From: JAKANM01 sp964356495
Lineage (GTDB): Bacteria > Patescibacteriota > Patescibacteriia > Magasanikbacterales > GWA2-37-8
DNA: 23,601 nt
Assembly (NCBI GenBank): GCA_964356495.1
Contig: CAYHHR010000012.1
Span: 1 to 23,601 of the forward strand
Direction of reading: 5' to 3'
Positions within the stretch are counted from its first letter, which is position 1. Every line of letters starts with the position of its first letter. Positions 1 to 5,956 of the stretch are shown here, in pieces. The position numbers were made by a program, and so were the translations under genes. The notes under the pieces were generated by a model, which was not told the origin of the DNA, did no database searches, and saw nothing but the letters and a program-made list of their open reading frames with translations.

Positions 1-200
1 GCATTGATTATGACTTGCCAGAGAGAGCGATACACGCGCTTCATCTGTTTTCTTCCGGCGAAAGCGTACTGGCCGGCTTTGTATGATGCGATTTTGGCGA
101 CTTTGATTTTTGATTTGCGGCCCCACATGAAACCGCGAGTGTGTTTCAAGATGCCGCGGCGTCGTTTGGCGTGAAGTAGACCACCTTTAATGCGTGTCAT
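1..200 (-). CDS. rplT: 50S ribosomal protein L20, N-terminal part (cut by window edge)
   Basis: L20 binds 23S rRNA early in large-subunit assembly. The 66 visible codons begin MTRIKGGLLHAKRRRGILK and include the basic stretch RKQMKRVYRSLWQVIINA, which matches the conserved L20 segment ending in LWI.RINA. The ATG lies at 198-200 on the complement and the frame runs off the left edge, so the C-terminal half is missing. It follows infC and rpmI on the same strand, the classical infC-rpmI-rplT order. A palindromic repeat fills the spacer before it, and no clear Shine-Dalgarno sequence was found. Confidence 0.93.
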   Translation of the reverse strand, partial: MTRIKGGLLHAKRRRGILKHTRGFMWGRKSKIKVAKIASYKAGQYAFAGRKQMKRVYRSLWQVIIN

Positions 201-210
201 AGTATGTATG

Positions 211-296
211 AGATAACGCGGATGGCCTTGAGGCCCGCGGATTACGCAGATACATCTGCGACATCTGTGGCGCTCGCGCGCATCTGCGAATATCGT
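211..296. repeat. CGCAGAT-type palindromic repeat (family R1) between rpmI and rplT
   Basis: This spacer consists of two hairpin modules: CGCGGATGGCC/GGCCCGCGGAT, and CATCTG..GCGCTCGCGCGC..ATCTGCG. The words CGCAGAT and ATCTGCG recur. Related copies lie at 497-583, 5905-5955, 7212-7270 and 7630-7672. It has no coding potential. Confidence 0.8.
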
Positions 297-299
297 TAG

Positions 300-494
300 T
301 TATGAATTAGGTAAATTTCTATGCATGATGAAGTTGAGGGTTGAGCTCATGACGACATCTGATTTTTTGTTGCGGCCTTCTTTGCCGTTTTCGCGGGCGT
401 TGAAATGGTTTTGTCCAGCGGCCCGTTTTATAATTTTGCCGGACTTGGTGCGTTTGAATCGCTTGGCGGTTGCTTTGTGTGTTTTTAGTTTCAT
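300..494 (-). CDS. rpmI: 50S ribosomal protein L35
   Basis: This 64-residue, strongly basic protein starts MKLKTHKATAKRFKRTKSGK, the signature L35 N-terminus (K.K..K...KR...T..GK). It also has the family's central KIIKRAAGQNHF segment. Its length matches the usual 60-66 residues. L35 is a small protein of the large ribosomal subunit. It lies between infC and rplT on the minus strand in the conserved order. Repeat-filled spacers of roughly 100 nt separate it from both, unlike the tight spacing usual for this operon. Confidence 0.96.
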   Translation of the reverse strand: MKLKTHKATAKRFKRTKSGKIIKRAAGQNHFNARENGKEGRNKKSDVVMSSTLNFIMHRNLPNS

Positions 495-496
495 AT

Positions 497-583
497 AGTT
501 AGATTACATAGATGAGCCTTTCGGCTCCGCAGATGACGCAGATGTATTTGTGCTATCTGCGGCGCTCGCGCGCATCTGCGTAA
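497..583. repeat. R1 palindromic repeat between infC and rpmI
   Basis: This second R1 copy in the ribosomal-protein cluster has the modules GAGCC-TTTC-GGCTC and ATCTGCGGCGCTCGCGCGCATCTGCG. It shares the GGCGCTCGCGCGCATCTGCG block with the copy at 211-296. Confidence 0.78.
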
Positions 584-591
584 TTTATTTA

Positions 592-1137
592 TTAACTTTT
601 CGCAATTATCGCGGTAACTTTATTTCCTTGTTTCTCTACATCCTGCTCCCAGCGGATCGGAACGACTTTGTTGACCTCAGTAACAAATTTTTTGATCATT
701 TCGATCGCTCGGCCGACCTGTTGCATTTCACGGCCGCGGAGCAGCATTTCGATTTTGGCTTTATTGCCGTCGTTTAAAAATTTTAAAGCTTGATTTCGTC
801 TGATTTCCAAATCATGTTCGCCGATGCGCAGTGAAATACGAACGCCTTTGATTTCTACCACATGCTGGTGCGCTTTCTGGAGGCGCGCTTCTTTTTCTTG
901 GTTGTAACGGAATTGGCCGAAATCAATAAGCTTCGCGACTGGCGGGGTGGTGATCGGATTAATTTCCACGAGATCAAGTCCTTGTTCGCGGGCGAGCTGG
1001 AGCGCCTTTCCGGTGCCCATCACGCCAAGGTTGCCGCCGTCTTTTCCTAGCAACATCAACTCCAGGGCTGTTATTCCCTCATTGACCGCGTAGGCCTTTT
1101 TTGGTTCTTCCTTTTTTCTCTTGTGTGAGATTCGCAT
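592..1137 (-). CDS. infC: Translation initiation factor IF-3
   Basis: IF-3 binds the 30S subunit, blocks early subunit joining and checks start-codon pairing. The 181-residue product has the N-domain (AYAVNEGITALELMLLGKDG, then LDLVEINPITTPPVAKLIDFGQFRYNQEKE) and the C-domain (VVEIKGVRISLRIGEHDLEIRRNQALKFL, then IEMLLRGREMQ). These match the family's P.A...D.G.....KE and RP.I...D...K..... blocks in order. Length is normal. It begins with ATG, not the rare AUU or AUC used for autoregulation in enterobacteria. The region just upstream is an AAAGTCC hairpin ending about 5 nt from the start codon, with no Shine-Dalgarno sequence visible. Confidence 0.97.
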   Translation of the reverse strand: MRISHKRKKEEPKKAYAVNEGITALELMLLGKDGGNLGVMGTGKALQLAREQGLDLVEINPITTPPVAKLIDFGQFRYNQEKEARLQKAHQHVVEIKGVRISLRIGEHDLEIRRNQALKFLNDGNKAKIEMLLRGREMQQVGRAIEMIKKFVTEVNKVVPIRWEQDVEKQGNKVTAIIAKS

Positions 1138-1140
1138 ATA

Positions 1141-1226
1141 ATAGTCCTTAAAGTCCTTAAAGTCCTTAAAGTCTATAAAGTCACGACTTGACGGACTTTA
1201 TGGACTTTCGACTTTATAGACTTTCG
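1141..1226. repeat. AAAGTCC hairpin repeat (family R2) between ssrA and infC
   Basis: A short-period repeat (roughly 9-10 nt; units AGTCCTTAA, AAAGTCTAT) is followed by its inverse (GGACTTTATGGACTTT), so the whole can fold as one long hairpin. It starts 6 nt after the tmRNA 3' end and finishes about 5 nt before the infC ATG. Sister copies lie at 13884-13965 and 18880-18959. Confidence 0.85.
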
Positions 1227-1231
1227 TGTTG

Positions 1232-1627
1232 TGGAAGTGGCGAGAGTTGAACTCGCGTCCAGAAGACGCTTCTTACACCCTCTACCTACATAGCTTTCTT
1301 GGTATTTATCCTATTCCTTAGAAAAAAGCGAAAGAGAATAGGCAAGCCTGAAGTAATTTCATTTCCGAAACGTTCAGGCGAACCCTCGGAAACTACGCTC
1401 AGTTAAGTGACACCGCGTTGCATTTACTGAGTATCAATGCAAGCGATGGGCAGAGGCCGTTAGGCCATTGCCGGAGCAAAGTTGATGCTGAAAGCGTTAG
1501 CTACAGCGGACTTTACTTTTGATAACAAGTTTGCACTTATTATGTTGCTCCAGGGTATTTACGAGGCTTCGGAGCCGCCTCGGTAGGCAAATGTACGAAA
1601 CTATCCCTGTCAAAACCGGTCACTCCC
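1232..1627 (-). ncRNA. ssrA: Transfer-messenger RNA (tmRNA)
   Basis: tmRNA rescues stalled ribosomes together with SmpB. The tRNA-like half is clear. The 5' end GGGAGTG pairs with 3' CACTTCC (one G.U pair) to form the acceptor, and the T arm GACGCGAGTTCAACTCTCGCC is present. The discriminator is A, and the CCA end is not encoded. Near the 5' end the typical GGTTTTGACAGGGATAG block is present, and a messenger region with an in-frame tag lies inside. It begins 11 nt after the smpB stop on the same strand, so the two partners are probably co-transcribed. The 3' boundary is uncertain by a few nucleotides. Confidence 0.95.
1460..1534 (-). other. tmRNA proteolysis-tag reading frame
   Basis: After the AATAAGT sequence the resume codon GCA opens a frame of 24 codons ending in TAA. 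The tag begins ANLLSKVK and ends SINFAPAMA. Resume codon GCA followed by AAC is the common arrangement. The tag is longer than the usual 8-12 residues, and its last residues are AMA rather than LAA. The resume codon is inferred by analogy and could differ by one or two codons. Confidence 0.75.
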
Positions 1628-1638
1628 GGCTGAAAAGT

Positions 1639-2088
1639 TTAGATCCGATCTTTTAAAGTGCGCCGGATTTCTCGCTGGACGTCTTTCTTTTTCAAAGCCT
1701 CTTTCTTGTCGTAGAGGTGTTTTCCGCGAGCTACTGCAATTTCAACTTTGATAAGACGGTTATTACTATACACTTTCAAAGGCACTATTGTCAAGCCCCG
1801 TTCCTCGGATTTACTGCGTAAATAATTGATTTCGCGCTTGTGCAGGAGAAGGGTCCGGCTGCGGGTCGGTTCGTAGTCCGGGAGGGGGCCTGCCTCGGGG
1901 TATGGCGAAATATGAGCATTGGTAAGCAATGCCCTCGGTCCGTGGAAAGTTACGAAGGCGCCTTTTAGGCTAATGTGACCCTTCTGAATAGACTTTACTT
2001 CCTGGCCGGTCAGGGAAATGCCAGCGGTCAGGGTTTCCAGAATTTCGTAATCAAAGCGGGCTTTTTTGTTTTCGGCAAGTGTATCCAT
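1639..2088 (-). CDS. smpB: SsrA-binding protein SmpB
   Basis: SmpB binds the tRNA-like domain of tmRNA and delivers it to stalled ribosomes. The 149 residues show the family landmarks in order: N-terminal KKARFDYEILETLTAGISLTGQEVKSIQKGHISLKGAFV, central HKREINYLRSKSEERGLTIVPLKVY, and the basic tail KKEALKKKDVQREIRRTLKDR, which enters the decoding centre. Length is normal. Translation starts at ATG 2088. A TTGAAA-16-TAGAAT promoter puts the transcript start at about 2091, so the leader would be only about 3 nt. The tmRNA gene lies 11 nt downstream. Confidence 0.97.
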   Translation of the reverse strand: MDTLAENKKARFDYEILETLTAGISLTGQEVKSIQKGHISLKGAFVTFHGPRALLTNAHISPYPEAGPLPDYEPTRSRTLLLHKREINYLRSKSEERGLTIVPLKVYSNNRLIKVEIAVARGKHLYDKKEALKKKDVQREIRRTLKDRI

Positions 2089-2097
2089 AGTCCCTTG

Positions 2098-2125
2098 ATT
2101 CTACCAGATTTTTGATTTTTTTCAA
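2098..2125 (-). promoter_or_regulatory. Promoter of smpB-ssrA (TTGAAA-16-TAGAAT)
   Basis: On the complement, -35 TTGAAA (2120-2125), a 16-nt spacer and -10 TAGAAT (2098-2103) with a TGG extension give a predicted start near 2091, about 3 nt before the smpB ATG. The element interleaves with the opposite-strand promoter of the 2154 gene. Confidence 0.6.
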
Positions 2126-2140
2126 CCCTTAGGCTATACT
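2112..2140 (+). promoter_or_regulatory. Promoter of the 2154 membrane-protein gene (TTGATT-17-TATACT)
   Basis: -35 TTGATT (2112-2117), a 17-nt spacer and -10 TATACT (2135-2140) predict a start near 2147, about 7 nt before ATG 2154. The two divergent -35 boxes share the near-palindrome TTGATTTTTTTCAA. Confidence 0.6.
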
Positions 2141-2153
2141 TGCATTAATATTT

Positions 2154-2951
2154 ATGAATGAAAAACGATTAATTTCAGTACATCCAAAGCTGGCGGCGGC
2201 AAGCGATTTTTTGGTTTCGTTTATTTTTCTCTGGTGGATTTCCGGTTTGCAGAATGTTTGGGCAGTCGCGATTTGGTTCGCGGCGCGAATCGGTTGGTGG
2301 ATCGTTCTCACGCAAGCGATGTATTTTCCGCCGTACCTCAGCCGAACTAAATATTTGGTTTCACTCATCATTGTGAACGTCGGCATTTTGCCTCTATTGG
2401 TGTTTAGCGATCCGTCGAATATTTTCTACGCGCGGCTCGCCGCAATAATTTTACCGTTTGTTGGTTTTTGGCTCGTGCCATCGCAGAGCGACAGTTTGTC
2501 AGTCATGAAAAAACCTTTCCGCCGCTGGAGTTTTTTTATGTCGCTTTTTGGAGTGGCTGGGATTTGGCTGGCGCTCCAGGCCTTGATTACCTTTCAAGTT
2601 ATTGCCGGCGCTTGGATATTGGGTGGGATCATTATCGCTTCGCTCCTCACCACTATGATCAGCGCTTTCGAATGGAATGAATACGGCATCAAGGCCAAAG
2701 GTTCAAAGTATTTTGTTTTACTTAGTCTGATTTTTCTCCTGGTTGCGGAAATCGGCGGGATAGTGTATCTTTGGCCGGTTGGATATTTTGTCAGCAGTTT
2801 TTTTGTGGCTTGGCTTTGGTACGTGATTTGGTTGCTGTTCCGTTTCGACCTGTCAGAGAGTGGTATTAATTGGCCGCGACAGAGATTTTTCTTGGCAGTA
2901 AATTTTATATTGATGATTGTCTATCTTGCTTTTGTTGTGAGGTGGAAGTAA
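2154..2951 (+). CDS. Polytopic membrane protein of unknown function
   Basis: This 265-residue protein is highly hydrophobic and rich in Trp, Phe and Ile. About eight membrane-spanning stretches can be drawn, around residues 15-33, 38-53, 68-83, 93-108, 127-146, 150-170, 186-208 and 210-232, plus a last one near 245-262. The short loops carry basic residues (MKKPFRRW, FDLSESGINWPRQRF). No catalytic or transport signature was recognised. It is divergent from smpB and followed by an AT-rich repeat, then the protease-like gene. An ATG four bases further in (2158) is out of frame. Function cannot be assigned. Confidence 0.82.
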   Translation: MNEKRLISVHPKLAAASDFLVSFIFLWWISGLQNVWAVAIWFAARIGWWIVLTQAMYFPPYLSRTKYLVSLIIVNVGILPLLVFSDPSNIFYARLAAIILPFVGFWLVPSQSDSLSVMKKPFRRWSFFMSLFGVAGIWLALQALITFQVIAGAWILGGIIIASLLTTMISAFEWNEYGIKAKGSKYFVLLSLIFLLVAEIGGIVYLWPVGYFVSSFFVAWLWYVIWLLFRFDLSESGINWPRQRFFLAVNFILMIVYLAFVVRWK

Positions 2952-2952
2952 T

Positions 2953-3048
2953 AACAATTTTTAATTTTACAATTTTTAATTTTCAATCAAAAATCAATTT
3001 CCAATTATCAATTTTAAAAATTGAAAAATGAAAATTGAAAATTCTCGC
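2953..3048. repeat. AT-rich inverted repeat (family R3)
   Basis: Tandem AATTTTTAATTTTCAAT units are followed by their inverse (AAAAATTGAAAAATGAAAATTG), able to form a long weak hairpin. It fills the spacer between the membrane-protein gene and the protease-like gene and ends just before ATG 3051. Confidence 0.75.
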
Positions 3049-3050
3049 TT

Positions 3051-4109
3051 ATGTTCCCTCCGCACCTGCCGCCGCCATTCTCCAATCTAAAGGATCATCG
3101 TCAGTTTGAAAGGCTGAAACTTATTTTTGTCGCGACAATTTTTGGTATGCTCTCCGGCGTATCCGGTGCGGCGATACTGCTTGGTTGGATTTGGCCGTTG
3201 ACTGCCGGCGGAGACAATTTTTTCCTGTCGCGTTTCTCTTCGGTCGTGCCGCGCGAACAGCTTCAAAGCCGCGCGCAAGCAAAAATAGCCGACGAAATTT
3301 TTACTATTTATCAGAAAGCCATGACGCTTGGCAAGGCGCGTTATTTTTCTGAGGGCGATAAAGTTGGTGACGCCGTGATGAGCGTTACGTCCGGCTGGGT
3401 AGTATTGAATGTGGCGAATTATAGCGGGTTTACGAAGGATTGGGTGGCGGTAGCCGAAAATGGTTCGTTGTATAATGTGAATCGCGCTTTGTTTGACAAG
3501 CGAACGAGCCTTTTGTATTTGAACATCAGCCGGCCGAGCGTCATCGATCAGCAGTTCAAGGTGGTAAATTTTAACGCTGATATTAAACAGAATGATGAAG
3601 TTTTTGTTTATGAGGATGGACAGTGGCACAGCACGCTGGTCCTGGGACCAAGCCGAGGCTTCTCCGATGGTCATCTTGATTCAGCCTCGATGCCGACCTT
3701 TAATTTAGCCGATCGTTTCAGAAGTGGATCGATAGTCGTCGACGCTGATGGCAATGTGGTCGGATTTGTGAATGATCGCGCGGCGGTACTCGCTCTTCGG
3801 AATGAGGATTATTTTTTGAATGGGATTGAAAATAAAAAACAGCTCGTCTATCGGAGCCTTGGGGTAGAGGGGTGGTACACCGACGAGAAGTTGCTCGTAA
3901 TTAATGAAGAAAAACTTACCGGATTTATTGTAAATAGAGTTCTAGCGAACAAGCAATATTTTCAAAAAGGGGATATCATCCTGAAAGTTGACGGACGACC
4001 GGCGGAGAGAAATAATGTTTGGAATAGCCTTTTGAATTCTAGTGTGAGGGTGAGTGTTTGGAGGGGTGGGAAGGTGATTGAGGAACAGGTGAGTGTGGTG
4101 GAGTTATAA
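3051..4109 (+). CDS. Membrane-anchored HtrA-like protein with degenerate trypsin fold and PDZ domain
   Basis: The 352 residues comprise a short Pro-rich cytoplasmic start, one membrane segment (about 22-50), a trypsin-like beta-barrel (about 95-245) and a C-terminal PDZ-like domain (about 285-350, with KGDIILKVDGRPAERNNVWNSLLN). The barrel aligns by eye with DegP/HtrA, but the catalytic residues are altered. Where HtrA has TNxHV this protein has LNVAN (His to Ala122), and DLAVLKI is replaced by SLLYLNI (Asp to Ser153). The GNSGGP loop reads RSGSIV, so Ser225 may remain but without its partners. It is therefore probably a non-catalytic PDZ scaffold or sensor outside the membrane. The alignment is manual. 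Confidence 0.7.
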   Translation: MFPPHLPPPFSNLKDHRQFERLKLIFVATIFGMLSGVSGAAILLGWIWPLTAGGDNFFLSRFSSVVPREQLQSRAQAKIADEIFTIYQKAMTLGKARYFSEGDKVGDAVMSVTSGWVVLNVANYSGFTKDWVAVAENGSLYNVNRALFDKRTSLLYLNISRPSVIDQQFKVVNFNADIKQNDEVFVYEDGQWHSTLVLGPSRGFSDGHLDSASMPTFNLADRFRSGSIVVDADGNVVGFVNDRAAVLALRNEDYFLNGIENKKQLVYRSLGVEGWYTDEKLLVINEEKLTGFIVNRVLANKQYFQKGDIILKVDGRPAERNNVWNSLLNSSVRVSVWRGGKVIEEQVSVVEL

Positions 4110-4134
4110 GATTTTTTTGTCATCATTTAGTATC

Positions 4135-4240
4135 GCTCCCTCCCCTAGAAGCGGGAGGGGCAGGAGAGGGGTTTCGTCGTAAGGTTCGAAGTGAGTGCGA
4201 AAACCCCCATCCTCGCCTTCCCCCTTGTAGGAGGAAGGGA
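4135..4240. repeat. CTCCCTCCCC/GGAGGAAGGG element (family R4, diverged copy)
   Basis: It begins GCTCCCTCCCC and has an internal GGGGTTTCG/CGAAAACCCCC pairing and a TTCCCCCTTGTAGGAGGAAGGG end. The architecture is that of the 126-bp elements at 15962 and 17391, but the sequence is clearly diverged. Confidence 0.65.
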
Positions 4241-4263
4241 AATTGGCGCGGATGGCGAAAATC

Positions 4264-4288
4264 CCCATTGACAAATGGGTGTTTTTTT
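4264..4288 (+). terminator. Rho-independent terminator, overlapping the next promoter
   Basis: CCCATT-GACA-AATGGG followed by TG and seven T. It lies downstream of the protease-like gene. Its loop contains part of the TTGACA -35 box, and its T-tract lies in the spacer of the next promoter. Confidence 0.7.
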
Positions 4289-4296
4289 GTTATATA
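4268..4296 (+). promoter_or_regulatory. Promoter of the 4327 small gene (TTGACA-17-TATATA)
   Basis: Perfect -35 TTGACA (4268-4273), a 17-nt spacer and TATATA (4291-4296, continuing TATAAA). The predicted start is near 4303, followed by a short leader with a CACGGAGGAAAC ribosome site. The TTGACAAA..TTTTTTTGTTATA layout is shared with the promoter at 12507. Confidence 0.7.
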
Positions 4297-4326
4297 TAAA
4301 TCAGACTTTTCACGGAGGAAACAAAA

Positions 4327-4695
4327 ATGCAAAATCGGAATGGTGATTCTGATCTACCAACCACAATGACCGTCGGCGGTCGCACCTACGACATCCTCAG
4401 CTTCCTTCGGAGAGATGGGGAACCCATCAAAGGCAACGTGATGGTCGACCGGGCCAAGAAGAGGAACGCCCATCAAAGCAAGAGCGAGCGTGAATACCTG
4501 CTCGCCCACCAGAATGAGATCCCAGCCGCCTTCCAGGGCGAGGTCGTGTTCCTCTTCACCAACGACCGGCACCCGGACCACCCCGAGGACGTCTGCTGCG
4601 TCGGCTGGAGCGTCGACCGCTGGGTTCCGTTCTGGTCCTGGCTCGCCTACGTCTGGAGCGACGACTGTCGGGTTCTCCGCCGCAAGTCCGCGTAG
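4327..4695 (+). CDS. Orphan small protein of unknown function
   Basis: The 122-residue soluble protein includes TMTVGGRTYDILSFLRRDG, a basic RAKKRNAHQSKSEREYL stretch and a Trp-rich C-terminal end (GWSVDRWVPFWSWLAYVW) with two adjacent Cys (DVCCVG). No family was recognised. It is a real gene on three grounds: a consensus promoter, an ideal GGAGG ribosome site 7 nt before the ATG, and a strong hairpin just downstream. Codons are markedly G/C-ending (CTC, GTC, CGC, ACC), unlike the flanking genes, which fits either strong expression or recent acquisition. It is a self-contained transcription unit. Confidence 0.8.
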   Translation: MQNRNGDSDLPTTMTVGGRTYDILSFLRRDGEPIKGNVMVDRAKKRNAHQSKSEREYLLAHQNEIPAAFQGEVVFLFTNDRHPDHPEDVCCVGWSVDRWVPFWSWLAYVWSDDCRVLRRKSA

Positions 4696-4707
4696 CAATC
4701 AGCTCGT

Positions 4708-4740
4708 AAAAAAAGCCCGCCCTGGGAAACTAGGGCGGGC
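4708..4740 (-). terminator. Strong GC-rich terminator between convergent genes
   Basis: GCCCGCCCT (4715-4723) pairs with AGGGCGGGC (4732-4740) over an 8-nt loop. The A-run at 4708-4714 gives seven U on the minus-strand transcript, ending the PLP-enzyme gene. It may also serve the 4327 gene on the plus strand, where the T-run is interrupted. Confidence 0.85.
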
Positions 4741-4762
4741 GAATCATTTTTATAGCAAATTT

Positions 4763-5662
4763 TTAATCTCCCGTAATCAAGCACACCACCGGCCCTTGCC
4801 ATGTAAACCCCGCCGCGATGGCCTTCTGCAGGCCGACGAGCGAGAGGGCGCTGTTGGGTGAGAGTTCGTTGTTAGTAGTTTGTCGAGCGAGTTCAATCGC
4901 TTTTTTTATTTCTTCATCGCTCGCTATCCAACCTTCGCCGCCCGTCTCGATCACCGCTCGCGCGACCGCTTCACGGCGTCTTCCAACCACGTCGACGATC
5001 GCTCCGGCGAGGCTGTGTTCCTCTTTTTCATCTGGAATTGGTTTGCCTTTTTGGAAATAAACTTCTTCTGATAGCGGGTGGCAGAAATTAGTTTGGACAA
5101 TATGGATTTGCGGGGAGAGTTTCAGATTTTTGAAACCAAGATATAGCCCCTCGGCGCAGGTGCCGGAAGAACTAGGAACAAAAACCGCCGCCAAATTTTC
5201 TATTTTGGCGAGCTCATCGGCCAGGCTCTGATAACCGACCAAGGCGAGCGGGTCAGTGGAGCCGCGGAGCATTTTTGTTTCGGATTTTTCAAAATTTAGC
5301 GCGCTTTGCTTTGGGTTTTCAGTCTGCTCGATCGTTATGCCGTCGCCGCTAATTTCTTTTTTAAGCTTTTCCAATTTTCCCGCTTCAATATTTTTACCAA
5401 CGAAAATTTTGAGTGAGACGGGATTTTGGGGTTTATTTTTATTATGTGAAAGTACGGCGCGCAGAGCGGCGAGCGCGGCGTTGCCGGAAGAAGAAATTAC
5501 AAATGATTTGGTTCCTTGTTTCACGTATTCATCGATCATGAGCGGGATCGAACGCCCTTTGTGAGAGCCAAAATGATGTTTATTTTCAAATTTGAACCAG
5601 ACTTCGTTTTTTATTCCAAGCGCCTTGCCGAGATTTGGTTCCGGGAGTTGTGGAGTTTTCAT
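4763..5662 (-). CDS. Fold-type II PLP-dependent enzyme, threonine-synthase/dehydratase-like
   Basis: This 299-residue member of the tryptophan-synthase-beta/threonine-synthase superfamily has the PLP-lysine motif FENKHHFGSHKGR (Lys35), the substrate/cofactor loop SSSGNAALA (57-65), the phosphate-binding PSSSGTCAEG (163-172) and a C-terminal SALSLVGLQKA...VCLITGD. The catalytic core is complete, but the protein is shorter than threonine synthase (350-450), so the exact reaction is not determined. It is divergent from the LysW-like gene at 5739. The gene ends at a strong terminator. Candidate substrates are hydroxy- or phospho-amino acids, by family analogy only. Confidence 0.82.
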   Translation of the reverse strand: MKTPQLPEPNLGKALGIKNEVWFKFENKHHFGSHKGRSIPLMIDEYVKQGTKSFVISSSGNAALAALRAVLSHNKNKPQNPVSLKIFVGKNIEAGKLEKLKKEISGDGITIEQTENPKQSALNFEKSETKMLRGSTDPLALVGYQSLADELAKIENLAAVFVPSSSGTCAEGLYLGFKNLKLSPQIHIVQTNFCHPLSEEVYFQKGKPIPDEKEEHSLAGAIVDVVGRRREAVARAVIETGGEGWIASDEEIKKAIELARQTTNNELSPNSALSLVGLQKAIAAGFTWQGPVVCLITGD

Positions 5663-5667
5663 ATGTC

Positions 5668-5696
5668 TTGCCAGTTTAAAAAATTTAGGGTATAAT
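5668..5696 (+). promoter_or_regulatory. Promoter of the LysW-like gene (TTGCCA-17-TATAAT)
   Basis: -35 TTGCCA (5668-5673), exactly 17 nt, then a perfect TATAAT (5691-5696). The predicted start is near 5703, leaving a leader of about 36 nt before ATG 5739. Confidence 0.75.
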
Positions 5697-5738
5697 GCGG
5701 AAATCTTACAATCTTAAGCAAGTTAAAGCGTAACACAT

Positions 5739-5903
5739 ATGAAATTACTTTGTCCAGAATGCAAGAACGAAGTTGATCTCTCGGCCTATCCAAATATGAA
5801 GGAAGGCCATGTTATCGAATGCGATAAATGCGGCATCACCCTCATGATCAAAGATATGGAAGGGGACGATGTTGCCACTGAGGTCGTAGACGAAGGAAAA
5901 TAA
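5739..5903 (+). CDS. LysW-like zinc-ribbon small protein
   Basis: The 54-residue acidic protein begins MKLLCPECKNEVDLSAYP and continues with a spacer (KEGHVIECDKCG) and an acidic end (EGDDVATEVVDEGK). Two CxxC pairs (Cys5/Cys8 and Cys28/Cys31) form a zinc ribbon. The pattern CP.C...V.L......G..IECD.CG..L.. resembles LysW, the amino-group carrier of lysine/arginine biosynthesis in Thermus and archaea. True LysW ends in EDWGE, where the terminal Glu is the attachment point; this protein ends in EGK, so carrier function is doubtful. No LysX/LysZ-type partner gene is visible. A consensus promoter lies upstream and an R1 repeat follows. Confidence 0.78.
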   Translation: MKLLCPECKNEVDLSAYPNMKEGHVIECDKCGITLMIKDMEGDDVATEVVDEGK

Positions 5904-5904
5904 T

Positions 5905-5955
5905 TATGCGATAGCGCAGATGCGCCTTGGGGCGCCGCGGATGGCGCAGATACAG
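5905..5955. repeat. R1 palindromic repeat between the LysW-like gene and glyA
   Basis: GCGCAGATGCGCC-TTGG-GGCGCCGCGGATGGCGCAGAT, a near-perfect copy of the R1 core, fills the whole space between the two convergent genes. Confidence 0.85.
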
Positions 5956-5956
5956 A

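Noticed and set aside
1141..1226. Possible CRISPR array in the short repeated AAAGTCC units
   Set aside because: Units are about 9 nt with no unique spacers and an inverse arm follows. No cas genes are in the window.
4123..4332. Minus-strand frame of 69 codons across the R4-like element
   Set aside because: It is made of the repeat and the terminator/promoter region, with no family resemblance.
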